Source: Membranipora membranacea (Eukaryota > Bryozoa > Gymnolaemata > Cheilostomatida > Membraniporidae). Taken from it: 64,000 bases of DNA. A model generated the notes under the pieces. It was not told the DNA's origin. It saw only the letters and a program-made list of their open reading frames with translations, and did no database searches. The translations under genes and the position numbers were made by a program. Position 1 is the stretch's first letter. Each line of letters begins with the position of its first letter. Positions 24,425-36,265 of this stretch are shown here, piece by piece. The stretch lies in assembly GCA_914767715.1 (NCBI GenBank), contig OU612071.1, positions 13,995,493-14,059,492 on the forward strand, given 5' to 3'.

Positions 24425-27400
24425 TCATATCCCTATAGAATGATACCAAATACCAGAGGCGAAGTTATAAGCATTATGAGACTTTGAAATATGTCTACCT
24501 TGATTGGTGTTAACTTCCATTATGGTCATAGATCGTGCACTATTCCATCCGCTGTAGCCATCACTGGATGACATTGAGTCACAAGCAGATATAACCAAAT
24601 CAATTCTTACATCACCAGCATCCAAACCATAACATGTCTCGTCAACTAACAAATAAAGTTATATTAGCCATCGTATTGTTACACCATTTTTACACAGTGA
24701 CTTTTCTATAGCAGGAAAAAAATCAATTTGCATCCAAGCCCCATCACAGCATGGCTTATCAATAATGATCAATTGAAGATAAGGTTACTTTGTGTTCAAG
24801 AAGACAACTCATAAAATTTTCCACAGTATTTCAACAGTGTTTCAACAGTGATTCAACAGGGATTGAACAGTGTCACATACTAGATGAGGCGAAATGAAAG
24901 TCTCCCGTATTAGCACTGTAATCCTGTGCAGCTAAACTCTCAGGGTTGGTACATCGGTCCTGATTGAATGTAAGGTACCACATGTTACAGCCACCAGCAT
25001 GATGGCGATGCGCTCTCAGACAGATGCTGATCATTACTCTTATACCACTATCTCCTCTTGATTTCGGGTATGTGACAAACTGGAAATAAAATTGTATAGT
25101 TTTAAAGTAATGATGGTACGTCTCCTGTGAAATGGTCAGTAGTTCTGTTTCGTATGTACCCGAGTTTTTAGAAATACTAGATACCCGTTCCATTCCATAC
25201 CCATTTTACGTACTTGTTCTTTGCCTAGGTATATGGATGACATAACAAAACTTTGAATGATCTATGCTAGCCACAGATGTTTAATGCTAATATATCAAGC
25301 AGTTAGGTAGGATTGAGGTCTTCGTTTATGCTATTATGTTGCATTCCATTATAAAAAAAACTTTGAGCACTTCAATCTTTCTCTTGAGTAAATCTTAAAT
25401 TTGTGTATATTGGCCTTTCGCCATACAATGTTTGCAATTTTCGATGATGTCACATTCATATTTCTTCAACATTGAATTATGGTGTGTCAAAAACAGCAGT
25501 CTGTACATGTTGTAATTTGAACTAAATTCTTCTCTTGGAACAGAAATGTTATCATAACCTTATACAGTTAAAATATTCAACACAGGGACTGATTTCATAT
25601 TGATTTGATTGGTTGTCCCTAATAGCATGAATAATTTAGCCTGGGAAATAGTCTTACTTACAAAATTGATAACAGTAATAAAACGAATTCAGTGTTATAA
25701 TATGGGCACTTTGTTCGTCTAAAGAAAGCTAATTATGCCATTCCGAAAATGGAGCTCAATGATATTTTACTTCCTTAAAGATTATCTGTATTGGGAGGAC
25801 CCTGCTAGTATATCTAACCCAATATATGCATTACCCAGCATGTCATTTACATCTATGGGTCCAAGTTCCAAATCTCTGTGACCATCCTGTGAGAAATAAT
25901 GACCTGAAATGAAAGTGCTGAGTTTATTTGCTAAAAAACTTTTTATTTGGGAATCCTTTCTTCAGGATGACGTAGGGACGGAACTAACATCATCGCAATC
26001 ACTATAATATGCATGAAACACCTTTATAGTGTCTAGTACCCTTCTCCTTGAGGACATTTCAACTCTATTATAAGAAGATAATGGAGTGTTACAAGACATT
26101 AAAAGTATTTCATGGGAAGAAAACTCCAACAGAAAACAACCAAATTTGAGCTTGTTACATAGCAACAGCGGTAATGTTACCTCCGCTGATAATATGTCAT
26201 CCTGAAGGAGGGATTCCCAAATAAAAAGTTTTCTAACAAATAAAGTCAGCAATCATGTTTCAGGTCATTATTCCTCACAGGATGATCACAGAGATTTGGA
26301 ACGTAGACCGATAGATGTAAAAAGACATGGGGAATCCATATATTGGGTTGGATATACTACCAGAGCCCTCCCAATACGATCACCTTTAAGTAAGCCTGGG
26401 AATCAGGCCAACAATGAGGCCTTCTCTGTATTCTGAATTGTGTTTATATTGATTTTCTACTCTTGTACAAGTATTGCGCATTTATAATGAACCCATGTGC
26501 TTGTGTTATGCCTTTGTTTTGATTGGCTGATGAATTTTGGATAGTTGTTGTGTTGAGTTGTCTGCAAGCCATCACTACGAACCAGAGTAGATAAGTTAAA
26601 AATGTCGCACTGAATCCCAGTCTATTCCAAAGACAGTATTTAAAACCCACCATCACTGTTCCAGAATCGCTACCATCTTCTGTCCTCGCAGACCAGTAAT
26701 GCCTGATGTTCATGAATTGGGGTGCGAAGTCACAGTCAATGTTTTCAGTACCTGCAAAACAGTTGATTCACAGAATGGTAGATGAAAATCTGTTCATCAT
26801 CCATGTCACAAACTCGTCTGACAGCTTTGATATGATTGATATGATCAGATAACAATAATGGAAGTGGAACTGCATTAATTACACTCACTATCATATACAT
26901 GTAGTATATAATACTATAGTATCATCTGACATGAAATTGTCTCTTTCCCACCTACCACTCAATCAAAGCCAACTCATTTGGTAGTGCTTGGTCAATGAGT
27001 AGTAAACCATATACTTACGGACACAAACTGGTGAAGTGAAATCCTCAAACTGACAAATTTGCAGACAAATCTCATTATCTGAGCAATAATTCACTCCGCA
27101 ATCATCATTCTGCAATAATATGATATATATATACATATATATATATATATAATGATAATAATAGTAAAAATGTCAAAGGTCATATAATGTAAGCCAAAAC
27201 CTTATTGGTGTTTTGTTATTATAAAGGCTCTTCTCATTGGCCTACTTGTAGTATTCATCTGTTTCCTGCTGCCCCTAGAACTACAGGGCTGCTTTCAGTG
27301 ATATAACATTAATAATCATTAAATGATGTATCTTACACAGATACATTATATTTTTCTCAAGGACGATAATAAGTAGGAGGGACAACTTTTATTGAAAGCA

Positions 27401-29747
27401 TTGTAAATGCAGCGTCAATGAAAGGTAACTGATCTCTTCCACCGAAAAAGTTCAGTCTTCTCAACTCAGAATGTCATAATCACTGTATTTCCTTGGATCA
27501 AACTTTGGGCTCAGTTTGTGCTGAGCTATGTAAAATAGAGCAAGCTGAGCGGTTATTATCAAAGGCTGCAGATTAAGAGACCCAGGTTCAAGTCATATCG
27601 ATGTAGACGCCTTTGGAGTTTTAGGTTGGCATCACTCCATGCAAATGGATGCATATTCCTAAGGCACGCCTAAAGGTGACAACTAAGGGCGAGCTCATAT
27701 TTTGTTGAAATGTATACTGAATGAACCAATAATTACTTACAGCTCTTTTCTTTGCCAGGTCCATGAGAGTTCCCTTCGCTGCATTACCTGCTGCACTCTG
27801 ATATGTAGATCCATTGACACCCTGAATCTCCATACATGTTCCTAAAGAAATAAACCAAAGTCTGAGCAGTGGACTCACTCAAAAATAAATTTCCCTGTGT
27901 ATTTATTTAAAAATCTTTGAGGCAAAAAGTGGTCTGTGTTTATAGGACATTATATGGAACATGAGTTACAAAATCAATACCTTTATCAGGAAACAATTGT
28001 TGACATTAAATTTGAACAAAATTTTGAATTTCCTTGGTGTTTATTAAAATTATCTGTTTACAAAATCTTCAGTACACTTGAAACTGCTAGAATTGTATTA
28101 ATTGCACTCATTATGAAACTCAAAAATTGATTATCACTTAGGCCTTGAAACCTAAAATAGGAAAATGTGACAAAACAATTTAAAAGTGAAAGATTCAGAT
28201 AAGCTGCAAGTGTAATCTAAAGTTTAGCAGTTAACACAAAATTCAAAGTAATCACTTATTTGTATTGGATTGAATTGTATTTTTATGAACATACATTATC
28301 ATGACAGAGATGATAAAAATCGTATGCTGGTTAGGTCAGGTTAGGTCTAATATATAAAATCATACTTATAAAAAGTCATAAAATAGTTGATCAAGCTTGA
28401 CTGCCGTTTGTTTGTTCGGCAATGTTTAGGTCCGAATATGTATGTGTTAATCTAAATACACGTAATAAACATCGTAAAACAACTATTATTACTCTAAAAC
28501 TTGAAATCCAACACTGATGATACTTAGATTGCCAAGTTACATCTTCACATTGTGCACTGGGACACGCATGATTCATTTTGTCTGAGTTTTGTGTTTCAAA
28601 CAGCCTTTTTTTTGCCGTAGCTTGCAGGCAATGCAGGCGATTCTGATCAAATTTAATCTAAGAAGGCACCAACCTTCATCAGTATGATATGACGCGGTGC
28701 AAATAGGGAACCGATCACTGCACTTCTGTAAACACTCCACTGCTGTCCGTACATTGCAACTTCCTACAACTTTCTCATCTGTTTCAGAAATGTGGACTCC
28801 CTCGTAAAGAACAGCTCTTTTTCCGCAATTGTTTGCCACATCTGAAATAAATACAGTCACATGGTCATATAGGTTTAGCTACTCAACTTCTGAATTATTG
28901 CACAAACAACTCCACCAGTTGTGAAACTAGGCATAGCAGTGAATAACATGGGACCTTTACTCTAATATACTGAAAGTAAAGAGCCTCCGTATGATTGCCA
29001 CCGAAGATGAACCACTACTCCGTCTTCACCAGCTGCCTTCAGGCAGATATCAATCAGTCAAGTTCCGCGTGCAGATCCGTGCCAAATGTTTTAGAGCAGA
29101 ATGTATCAAATACCTAAATAGTGTCTTCAAAAAGTAATAGTATTTTTTATGGTCTTATCATTTTATTTATTTTTACAGAATCAACAGTTTTAATCATTTT
29201 TACAGAGCACTCTACAGAGACAGTTTTATTTCTCAGAGATTGAGACCAAATATAAACATACAAACATACATACATACATACTTGTCATTACAATTGAGTG
29301 AGTAACGTTTCATTACCTGTTACTTATTTTGTTTCTTAAAAATTGGCATATTTCAGTTTCCAAATCTAAAAGAAATAGTAATAGTTTTATTCCTCTGAAG
29401 TTTGCCATTTCCACATAATATAGCAGCACTTATGCATTTGTTTACCAATAATTTATTAAACTTTGACTTGCACACTGTAAACTCAAAATGCCAATATTTA
29501 AGTTATCTCCTTTCAAGTAAATTCATGCATTATGGACCTGATCAGAAACAATGTCTTACCAAATATATGAAAATAAAAAAACAAAGCAAAACGGCGTCAA
29601 TTGATCTGTTTCAACCTTTCCTGTGAAAGCATTTGGTCTGGCACTGTGGTTTTACCATTTTCACTTACCTAATATACTGTCACCTCCCAAAATAGGCTGG
29701 CAAAATGAGCAGAGTGCAAGCAGCAACACCATTCCTGATGTCTTCAT
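24425..29747 (-). CDS. Secreted PAN-like / CTHRC1-like protein (gene C), complete
   Basis: Seven minus-strand exons: 29747-29669, 28841-28674, 27841-27741, 27109-27019, 26751-26651, 25079-24881, 24645-24425. They total 960 bp and join in frame to about 319 residues. Residues 1-21 are a signal peptide (MKTSGMVLLLALCSFCQ...). Exons 2-3 form a PAN/apple-like Cys module (NCGKRAVL, VECLQKC, GTCMEI). Exon 4 is a five-Cys EGF-like stretch (ICLQICQFEDF). Exons 5-7 form a CTHRC1-like domain: W followed by EDGSDSG, WYLTFNQDRC, then DETCYGLDAG and GYSGWNSARSMTIMEV. Junction phases are 1,1,0,1,0,1. The C-terminus extends about 20 residues past the family's usual end, and a GGTAGA donor there might add another exon. 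Expected role: an extracellular adhesion, matrix or signalling protein (inference). Intron 5 holds a fold-back MITE. Confidence 0.85.
25774..26390. mobile_element. Fold-back MITE, about 617 bp, in gene C intron 5
   Basis: Arms of roughly 200 bp are inverted copies. CTTAAAG...GTATTGGGAGG at the left pairs with CCTCCCAATAC...CTTTAAG at the right. TGACCTGAAA, TTTTTATTTGGGAATCC and GGATG match internally. The central 220 bp is unique. No coding capacity or clear target duplication. Confidence 0.85.
27118..27152. repeat. (TA)n microsatellite
   Basis: AT dinucleotide run interrupted by single C bases, just upstream of gene C exon 4. Confidence 0.85.
27541..27598 (+). ncRNA. Weak tRNA-like (SINE-like) segment
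   Basis: GCTGAGCGGTTA resembles a D-arm/A box, and CCAGGTTCAAGTC resembles a B box about 35 bp later. No complete cloverleaf is seen. It sits in gene C intron 3. Confidence 0.3.
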
Positions 29748-30330
29748 GATCACGGTAGCTTAAACTTCAACCTCAGACAGATTTAGCTAATAATGTGTCA
29801 GCTTATTGGTGTGTTAGTAAATAAACTGCAATAACCTGTATTGACGTATATCACTGAAGTGTTTTTATCTTTTCATTGATAAGTTTTAAATTCAAAACGA
29901 ACTCGAACTCGTGCTGTGTTCAGGATAACGACATATTGATTTTAATCTTAGCAATAATCCATGATGACGATATTATTTCTCTGTTTGCTTTGTCTGTTTA
30001 TGCTGTCATTGAACTTGCATTCAGGATATTGCCATATTATTACTGTCTAAACAATCATAACAATCATTCGTGATGACGTTATTAAAGAATAGCTTCTGCA
30101 TAAGCAGGAAATAATGAAGCTTTGTATCAATAAATGTGAGTTTATCAGATAATAAACATCCTATTTTGAATGACATGTTATTTATGACGATTATGGTCAC
30201 GCTTTATTGATCAAATAAATGCCTTGTTTTAACATTACCCAATGATTCTTGTTGAAATGCAGCAAATTTCGTTGAGCTGGCAAATTTGGCAAACCTATTG
30301 CTATATGCACAAAGATGCATCATGAGTTCA
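29748..30330. other. Upstream region of gene C
   Basis: AT-rich sequence between the gene C start codon (29747, minus strand) and the P-like transposon. It would contain the gene C promoter and 5' UTR, but I cannot point to a specific TATA box or initiator with confidence. Confidence 0.4.
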
Positions 30331-31290
30331 GCTGCCACCATAGACTTAATAATAAACCTAGACAGGACACTGTATATAGCTGAAGTAAGGCACTTTATTA
30401 TGGTGACGCGACTTCACTGGAGGGTGTAGGAACAGTGATTTTTACTCATAGCTATCATTGATTTACCGGTCCGTGCTCTGGTTAAATGTTGATAACTCAA
30501 CTGGCTTCAATCGAAAGTTAAGTTTGAAAATTGCAGTAGATTCAACAGCTTCTGGCAATCATTTTCATAGTCTGTTTAGCTTCGTAGCTCAAATATTATC
30601 AAAAGAGCAAGTTATTAAATACCGTGCATAGACTTAAAGCTATAATTTTTTTTACAGTTTCAGTCCCGATTAAATCCTTATATCTCAAAAAAATTTGTTA
30701 GAATTTTGAAATTGAACAAATAAATTTAGCAGCTTCTGGTGATCATTCTGATAGTCAGTTTAGCTTTGTAGCTCAAATATTATCAATAAATCATGCTATT
30801 GAAAACGGTGCATAGACCCAAAGCTATAATTTTTGTTTGCGATTTCAGCCATGATTTAAAGTTTATTTTCTTATCAATTTCGAGGGGATTTTGAGTTTGT
30901 AAATTGCAATAGATTTAGTAGCTTGTGGAGATAATTTTGATGGTCTGCTCCCAGTATAACCAGGGAGTTCAGGAGTTTCTTCCTTGGAATAACTCACAAA
31001 GCTTCAAATAAAATTGAAATTCATAGTAGACAATATTCTGTGTAGATAATCTAATGGTCACTCTGTTGGGTCAAAAGTAAAAGCAGACCTCATGAGCAGG
31101 CAGCATAATCCTAGTTCTTACCTTACATAAGCAGCCTGATTAAACAAGCAACAGCTAAATCTGGTAATTAGGAAATCATAATACATAAATGCTGACCACG
31201 AAACACTTTTGACCTTTTGAAACACAAAGGTTTATTGTGCACTGCTGGAGTCAGCAATATAGCAACAGTTGATAACAGGCATAAAAGTAT

Positions 31291-33902
31291 TTGTGTAAGC
31301 ATTTCAGCCTACCATCAACAAGGACTTTAAGGCGATGGTTCGAGACTGTAAATTGTGAGCCTGGATTCTTTGTGGATGTCAGCAAAAGTATTAGTCAAGA
31401 TAATAAACCATATAGTTTGGTACTAAACAGCATGTCCATTCGGAAAGGACTGATAATGAGTGAACACACGCAGAAGGTAGAAGGCTATGTTACCATTGGT
31501 CAGGATATGCAGAAAATGGCTGGTGAGTCTCTTGTGCTGTTCCTTATCCCATTGTTAGGAGGCCTGAGGCATCCTATCGGCTACTTCTTAGTTGATAAGA
31601 TAATAATAATAATAATAATAAAGTTTATTTGTGAAACGCTTCATAAAATTGCAGGGCAAAAATTTCTAAGCGTTATTACATTAAAACCAATAAAATAAAG
31701 GTGAAATAAAATGGATAAAATATGTGCATGAGGATAAAATTAAAACATAATTCTGATACTGCTATATAAATCTATAAAATAAAATCTAATTACTTATAGT
31801 ACAACCTAAATAAATACGTTTTAGTAGCGGACTTAAACCGGTAAGGCTCGGCAACAGCAAGATAGACAGCACTGTACAGAAGCAGCTAATCACTCAATGC
31901 CTGACACTGACTGCTGAGAACAGAATCAAAGTTATGAACATCACATGCGACGGAGCTCGGTCCAATGTGCTTAAACTAGAAAAAATTTGGAGCGAAAATC
32001 CCCTCAAAGCCATATTTCAAGCATCCGACAATGAACCATGAGGTCTTACCACACTTGATGCTGCTCATATGCTCAAACTTGCTCGTAATGCATTTGGTAC
32101 GATAAAGAGATTCAAATCTGAAGATGGCGAAGTAGATTTCGGATATGTGGAAAGTCTCAACAAACTTCAGGAGTCGATGGGAGTAAGGCTAGCCAATAAA
32201 CTCTCCAACCATCATATGAAATGGCAAAACATGAAAATGAAGGCGCGACTGGCAGCACAGCTGCTCTCCACATCAGTCGCAGATGCATTGGAATACTCAT
32301 CCAAAACTGATGCCAATTTCAGAGATGCTGGTCCGACTATCACATTTATCCGTAATGTAAGAAATTCACTATTATTTTATGATAATATTGACATTGAATA
32401 ATACGCTGGTGCTGGCCATCAAAATTTAATCGAATTTTTGAACTTATGAAAGCTGTAGATTATTGTATTGTGCCCGAGTTAATAGAGCAGCAGATTTTAA
32501 ATTTCTTGCAAATGTTATATGGAATAAAATAATGTTTATACACAACCACAATAATATTATGTTACAATACTTATTTTAAATTCAATGTTGTTTTTATAAT
32601 TTATTTCAGATGGACAGGTTGTTTGATATGCTAAATAGCAGTAGCCCATTCGGAAGAGGATTTAAAAGTCCTCTCAGACGAGCCAATATTGATTACACAG
32701 AACAGTCACTAACAAAAATCCTTGACTATCTCCAAACTCTGAAGCTTCTAACTGGCAAACCAATAGCAGAGAGTGCACGCAAGACATTTATTTTAGGGTT
32801 TGGTACAGCTGCTACATCGTTTATTTCCCTCTCTAAGTTTATATTTGAGACCTATCCTGATGCAAAGTATATTCGTGGGTATCAACTAGGACAGGACCAT
32901 ATTGAGACATTGTTTTTGAAGATCCATTCCAAGGGAGGGTTCAACAATAACCCTGATGTTTCTGCTTTCAAATATGCACTAAGATCTCTGCTTGTCAAAA
33001 GCGACATAACTCCAAGCTGCTCTGCAAACTGTATAGAATTATATTCAACTCAGAGAGAAGGCACCCTCGGCTCGCTGTTATTCATGTCTAAGAAGAAAAG
33101 GAAAAGCGATTCTAATGGAGATGATGAGTGGGGGGATGATGAGCCTGATACACAACTAGAGATCACCATCTCAAAGCCGATAGTAGACATCAGATTAAAT
33201 TGGTAAGATTGTAATTTATCAAACGTAAATTCTGCATTAACTAGATTCTCAAAAATCATTTCTTAGATTAAACTCGCATCACCATCTCCCCTACAATACA
33301 TCTAGACAGAGAAATTAATTTCACGACATGGACATAACAATATTATTAAGTCTACGGATTTTGCCCTTTTTTAGTAAAACAACAGGAGACCGGTCTGCAG
33401 TAATGAGCTATAACATTCTGGAATATTAATTTAATTACGAATTTTATTTTCAGGCGGGTATGTCATCAGATCTCCAAAACTACAGTGTTCTGACTGTTGT
33501 GAGTCACTTCTCGCCAGCCCTGATGAGTCCACAGGTGACACCTCAAAAGGTTACGTAACACTCGTATCCTCCAAAGATCGAGGGGGTCTAACAACCAGCT
33601 CAAGATGTGTAAGGAAGCTATGTGTAGCGACGGAACAAATTCTAAGAAACAACATTGAAATTGATGGTGTTGATTCCAATATTGTCAGGGTGTGCCGCAG
33701 TAAAGTTCTTAGCTATGTTTACTTCGAAAATATGCATAGATCTGTGTCATTTATCATTCATAGTACTGGTCTGATAAAACTTATTGTGCACAGATATTTA
33801 CTGATCCGCGTTCACGATCAAACAGAAAAAAGTGCTACCCTGAAGAACGACAATGTACGATCCAAACTAAACCGCCTTGTGGTGATCTTCAAGCAGCAGT
33901 AG
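31291..33902 (+). pseudogene. P-element/THAP9-type transposase, broken
   Basis: This transposase family cuts and joins DNA with an RNase H-like core split by a GTP-binding insertion. Pieces on the plus strand: 31291-31597 (RTLRRWFETVNCEPGF, then SIRKGL), resuming after an insertion near 31842 with NITCDGARSN and ahead to AAHMLKLARNAFG; an exon ending at 32356; then 32610-about 33202 (LFDMLNSSSPFGRGFKSPL, then GQDHIETLF and GGFNNNP); then a C-terminal part near 33456-33902 (GYVIRSPKLQCSDC). The intron 32357-32609 is phase 0 with good GT-AG ends. The next junction does not keep frame. An early catalytic Asp appears replaced (LNSMSIRK where LDxMxI is usual); the later Asp and Glu (DHIE) are kept. 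The stop near 32039 and the missing N-terminal THAP zinc finger confirm decay. Confidence 0.85.
31598..31840. mobile_element. Short retroposon fragment with (ATA)n end
   Basis: A block starting with (ATA)n and AAAGTTTATTTGTGAAACGC interrupts the transposase frame between GYFLVDK and the downstream SKIDSTVQKQ segment. It looks like a SINE or LINE 3' end in antisense. Its right border is approximate. Confidence 0.6.
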
Positions 33903-34059
33903 TTATGGAATGATATGTTTGATTTCAAAAATTATAGATCTGTTGAACTCATTTGCTATATCTACACTGTATATTAATAAAAATAAGGCAGGAGTATCTG
34001 AAATAAAATGAAAGTACCCCTTTCTAGTCGGCCAATAATTGTGTAATTATTTAGTAGTA

Positions 34060-35590
34060 TAGCGGTTTTCAAGATGTGGGAAAATCAACATCGACTGAAG
34101 ATTTCCCAACATGGGTCTCAGTGGAAGGGAAAGAAGACATATGCCTGCCTTTACATAACATCATCAACTCGATGCTAGAGACCTCGGAATTTCCCAATAT
34201 GTGGAAGAGAGCACAAATCCGACCTATCCCTAAAATAGCTTGCCCATCGAAGTACAAGGATTATCGACCTATCTCAATTTTATTCCACTTAGGGAAGCTC
34301 TCTGAGGAGGTCATAATAAACAAAATGAGATCGAAGCTTGAAGCCGAAATTGACCCTGCCCAATTTGCATACCAACCAAACATTGGCATTGTAGATGCAT
34401 TAATAAAACTTCTTGACGACTTCACATCTGAACTCCACAATCCTAACGTGAAGTTTATCCAAAGTGCTGCGATGGACTTTTCAAAGGCGTTCGACCGTTT
34501 GCAGCCTGCCATTCTCATTGAAAAGATGGAGAGATACAACTTCAATCTTCGTATCATCTCTCTAATATCAAACTTTCTAGATATGAGAATGCAATGTGTC
34601 AGGTATGGAGATCGGCAATCAAGCTATATATGCAGCAGTGTGGGCGCCCCTCAGGGAACCAAGCTGGGCCCCGTGTTATGGCTCATATACTCCAATGATC
34701 TTTCTGCTGAAGGGTTCAATCATATTAAATACGCTGATGACACCACCTTCTATACTTCAGTCACCAACTATAACAATACATCAGCAGTGTCACCAGCAGT
34801 TATATCCACTCAAAGATGGGCAGCAGATAATAGCATGCAGCTGAACCCAGAAAAGACCGAGGTGATGAACTCTAGTTTGAGCCATAAGCATCATTATAAA
34901 CAAGATGTTGTGGTTGATGATTTATCTTTTTCTCCAAATTCATTCACAAAATTTTTAGGGGTTTTTATTGATAATAAGTTGTCTTTTAACAAACATGTAG
35001 ACTCTTTAGTATCAGCTTGTAGCTCAAGATTATTTTTAATGAGGAAACTAAAGACAATTGGACTAAACAGTGATGGCTTAAAAGCTTTTTATTTGAGCAA
35101 CATACGCTCAAAGCTTAGCTATGCTGCTCCGGCCGGGTATTCCTTGCTAGGCGAACATAACCGCGACAGACTTGAGAAAATACAAAGAACAGCTCTGAAG
35201 ATAATTTTTCCAGATTTAGAATAAGATCATAGATTATCAGTCTTAGGCATCCCAAAACTCTGTGATTTTCTTTTTGATATCTCTTATTCACATTTTCTGC
35301 GTATAGTGAATAATGAATCACATCCTCTTTTTAGTGAACTACTTTTCAACAAGAATTCCAGAACTTCCTCTCGAGCTATACAAATTTTTCGGCCAAAACT
35401 CTGCAGGACTGAAAGGCGGAGAAAAGGCTTTTTTAGTTTTTTCATGACCTATCATGACAACGGTCTAGTATATAAATAATTTTTAGTGTGTTGTTTTTAC
35501 TATGCCATACCATCGCTCGCATTCTCTACCATCTGTCATGATGATTGAATGAATACAAATCAAATCAAAAATCAAATCAAATCAAATTGC
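34060..35590 (+). mobile_element. CR1/L2-like non-LTR retrotransposon insertion, 5'-truncated
   Basis: An open frame 34076-35224 (382 codons) encodes a reverse transcriptase. Seen: WKRAQIRPIPK, YKDYRPISILFHLGKL, AAMDFSKAFDRL, GAPQGTKLGPVLW, catalytic YADDTTF, and FLGVFIDNKLSF. After a single TAA at 35222 the frame continues with recognisable C-terminal sequence to about 35480. The 3' end is an (AAATC)n-like tail at 35555-35588; short microsatellite tails are typical of CR1/L2 elements. The fingers start and endonuclease are missing, so it is a dead 5'-truncated copy nested inside the P-like transposon. Confidence 0.88.
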
Positions 35591-36265
35591 TTGCTTGTTC
35601 GGTTATACCAAGGAGGAAAGTCCTAAACTCCCTGGTTATACTTGAGCTACAAAGCTGAAGAGACTTTCAAAATGAACCCCACAAGCTGCTCAATCTATTG
35701 CAATTTACAAAATCGAAATCCCATCGAAATTGATTAGGAAGTAAACTTCAAATCAGTGTTGAAACTGCAAAAAAATTTATAGATTCAAGTCTATGCACCG
35801 TTTTCAAAAGCTTGCTTTTTTGACAATATGTGAGCTACAAAGCTAAACATACGATCAAAATGATCACCAGAAGCTGTTGAAATTTTCAAATTCAAATCCC
35901 AACAAATTTGTTTGAGATATAACCATTTAATCAGGACCAAATTATAGCTTTGAGTCTATGCACCGTTTTAATAGCTTGTTTTTTGATAATATTTGAGCTA
36001 CGAAGCTAAATAGACTATCAAAATGATTGCCAGAAGCTTCTGAATCTATTGAAATTTTCAAACTTAAATTCCAATCGATGCCAATCTGCCAATCGAGTTA
36101 TCAACATTTAACCAGAGCTGGAACAGGTAAATCAATGATAGCTATGAGTAAAAATCACTGTTTCTACACCCTCCAGTGACGACGCGTCACCATAATTAAG
36201 TGCCTCAATGCTAATGCTCCATACAGTGTCCTGTCTAGGTTTATTATTAAGTCTATGGCTGCCAC

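Larger units (their letters stand above)
30339..36257 (+). mobile_element. P-element-like DNA transposon with long TIRs
   Basis: This 5919-bp element begins CATAGACTTAATAATAAACC and ends with the exact inverse. It is flanked by a perfect 8-bp target duplication GCTGCCAC (30331-30338 and 36258-36265). Terminal inverted repeats are about 650 bp (30339-30990 and 35601-36257). Each contains sub-repeats of a roughly 180-bp motif (AGCTTCTGGCAATCATTTT, TAGCTCAAATATTATC). 8-bp duplications and a THAP9/P-type transposase place it in the P superfamily. It is inactive: the transposase is broken and the interior was invaded by a retrotransposon (34060-35590) and a short retroposon (about 31598-31840). 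Confidence 0.92.

Noticed and set aside
28391-28576. Small Cys-containing frame near gene C exon 2
   Set aside because: It is intronic, has no acceptor or donor fitting the gene C phases, and no counterpart in gene E.
34261-34557. Antisense frames within the reverse transcriptase at 34-35 kb
   Set aside because: Shadows of the strongly motif-bearing plus-strand RT frame.
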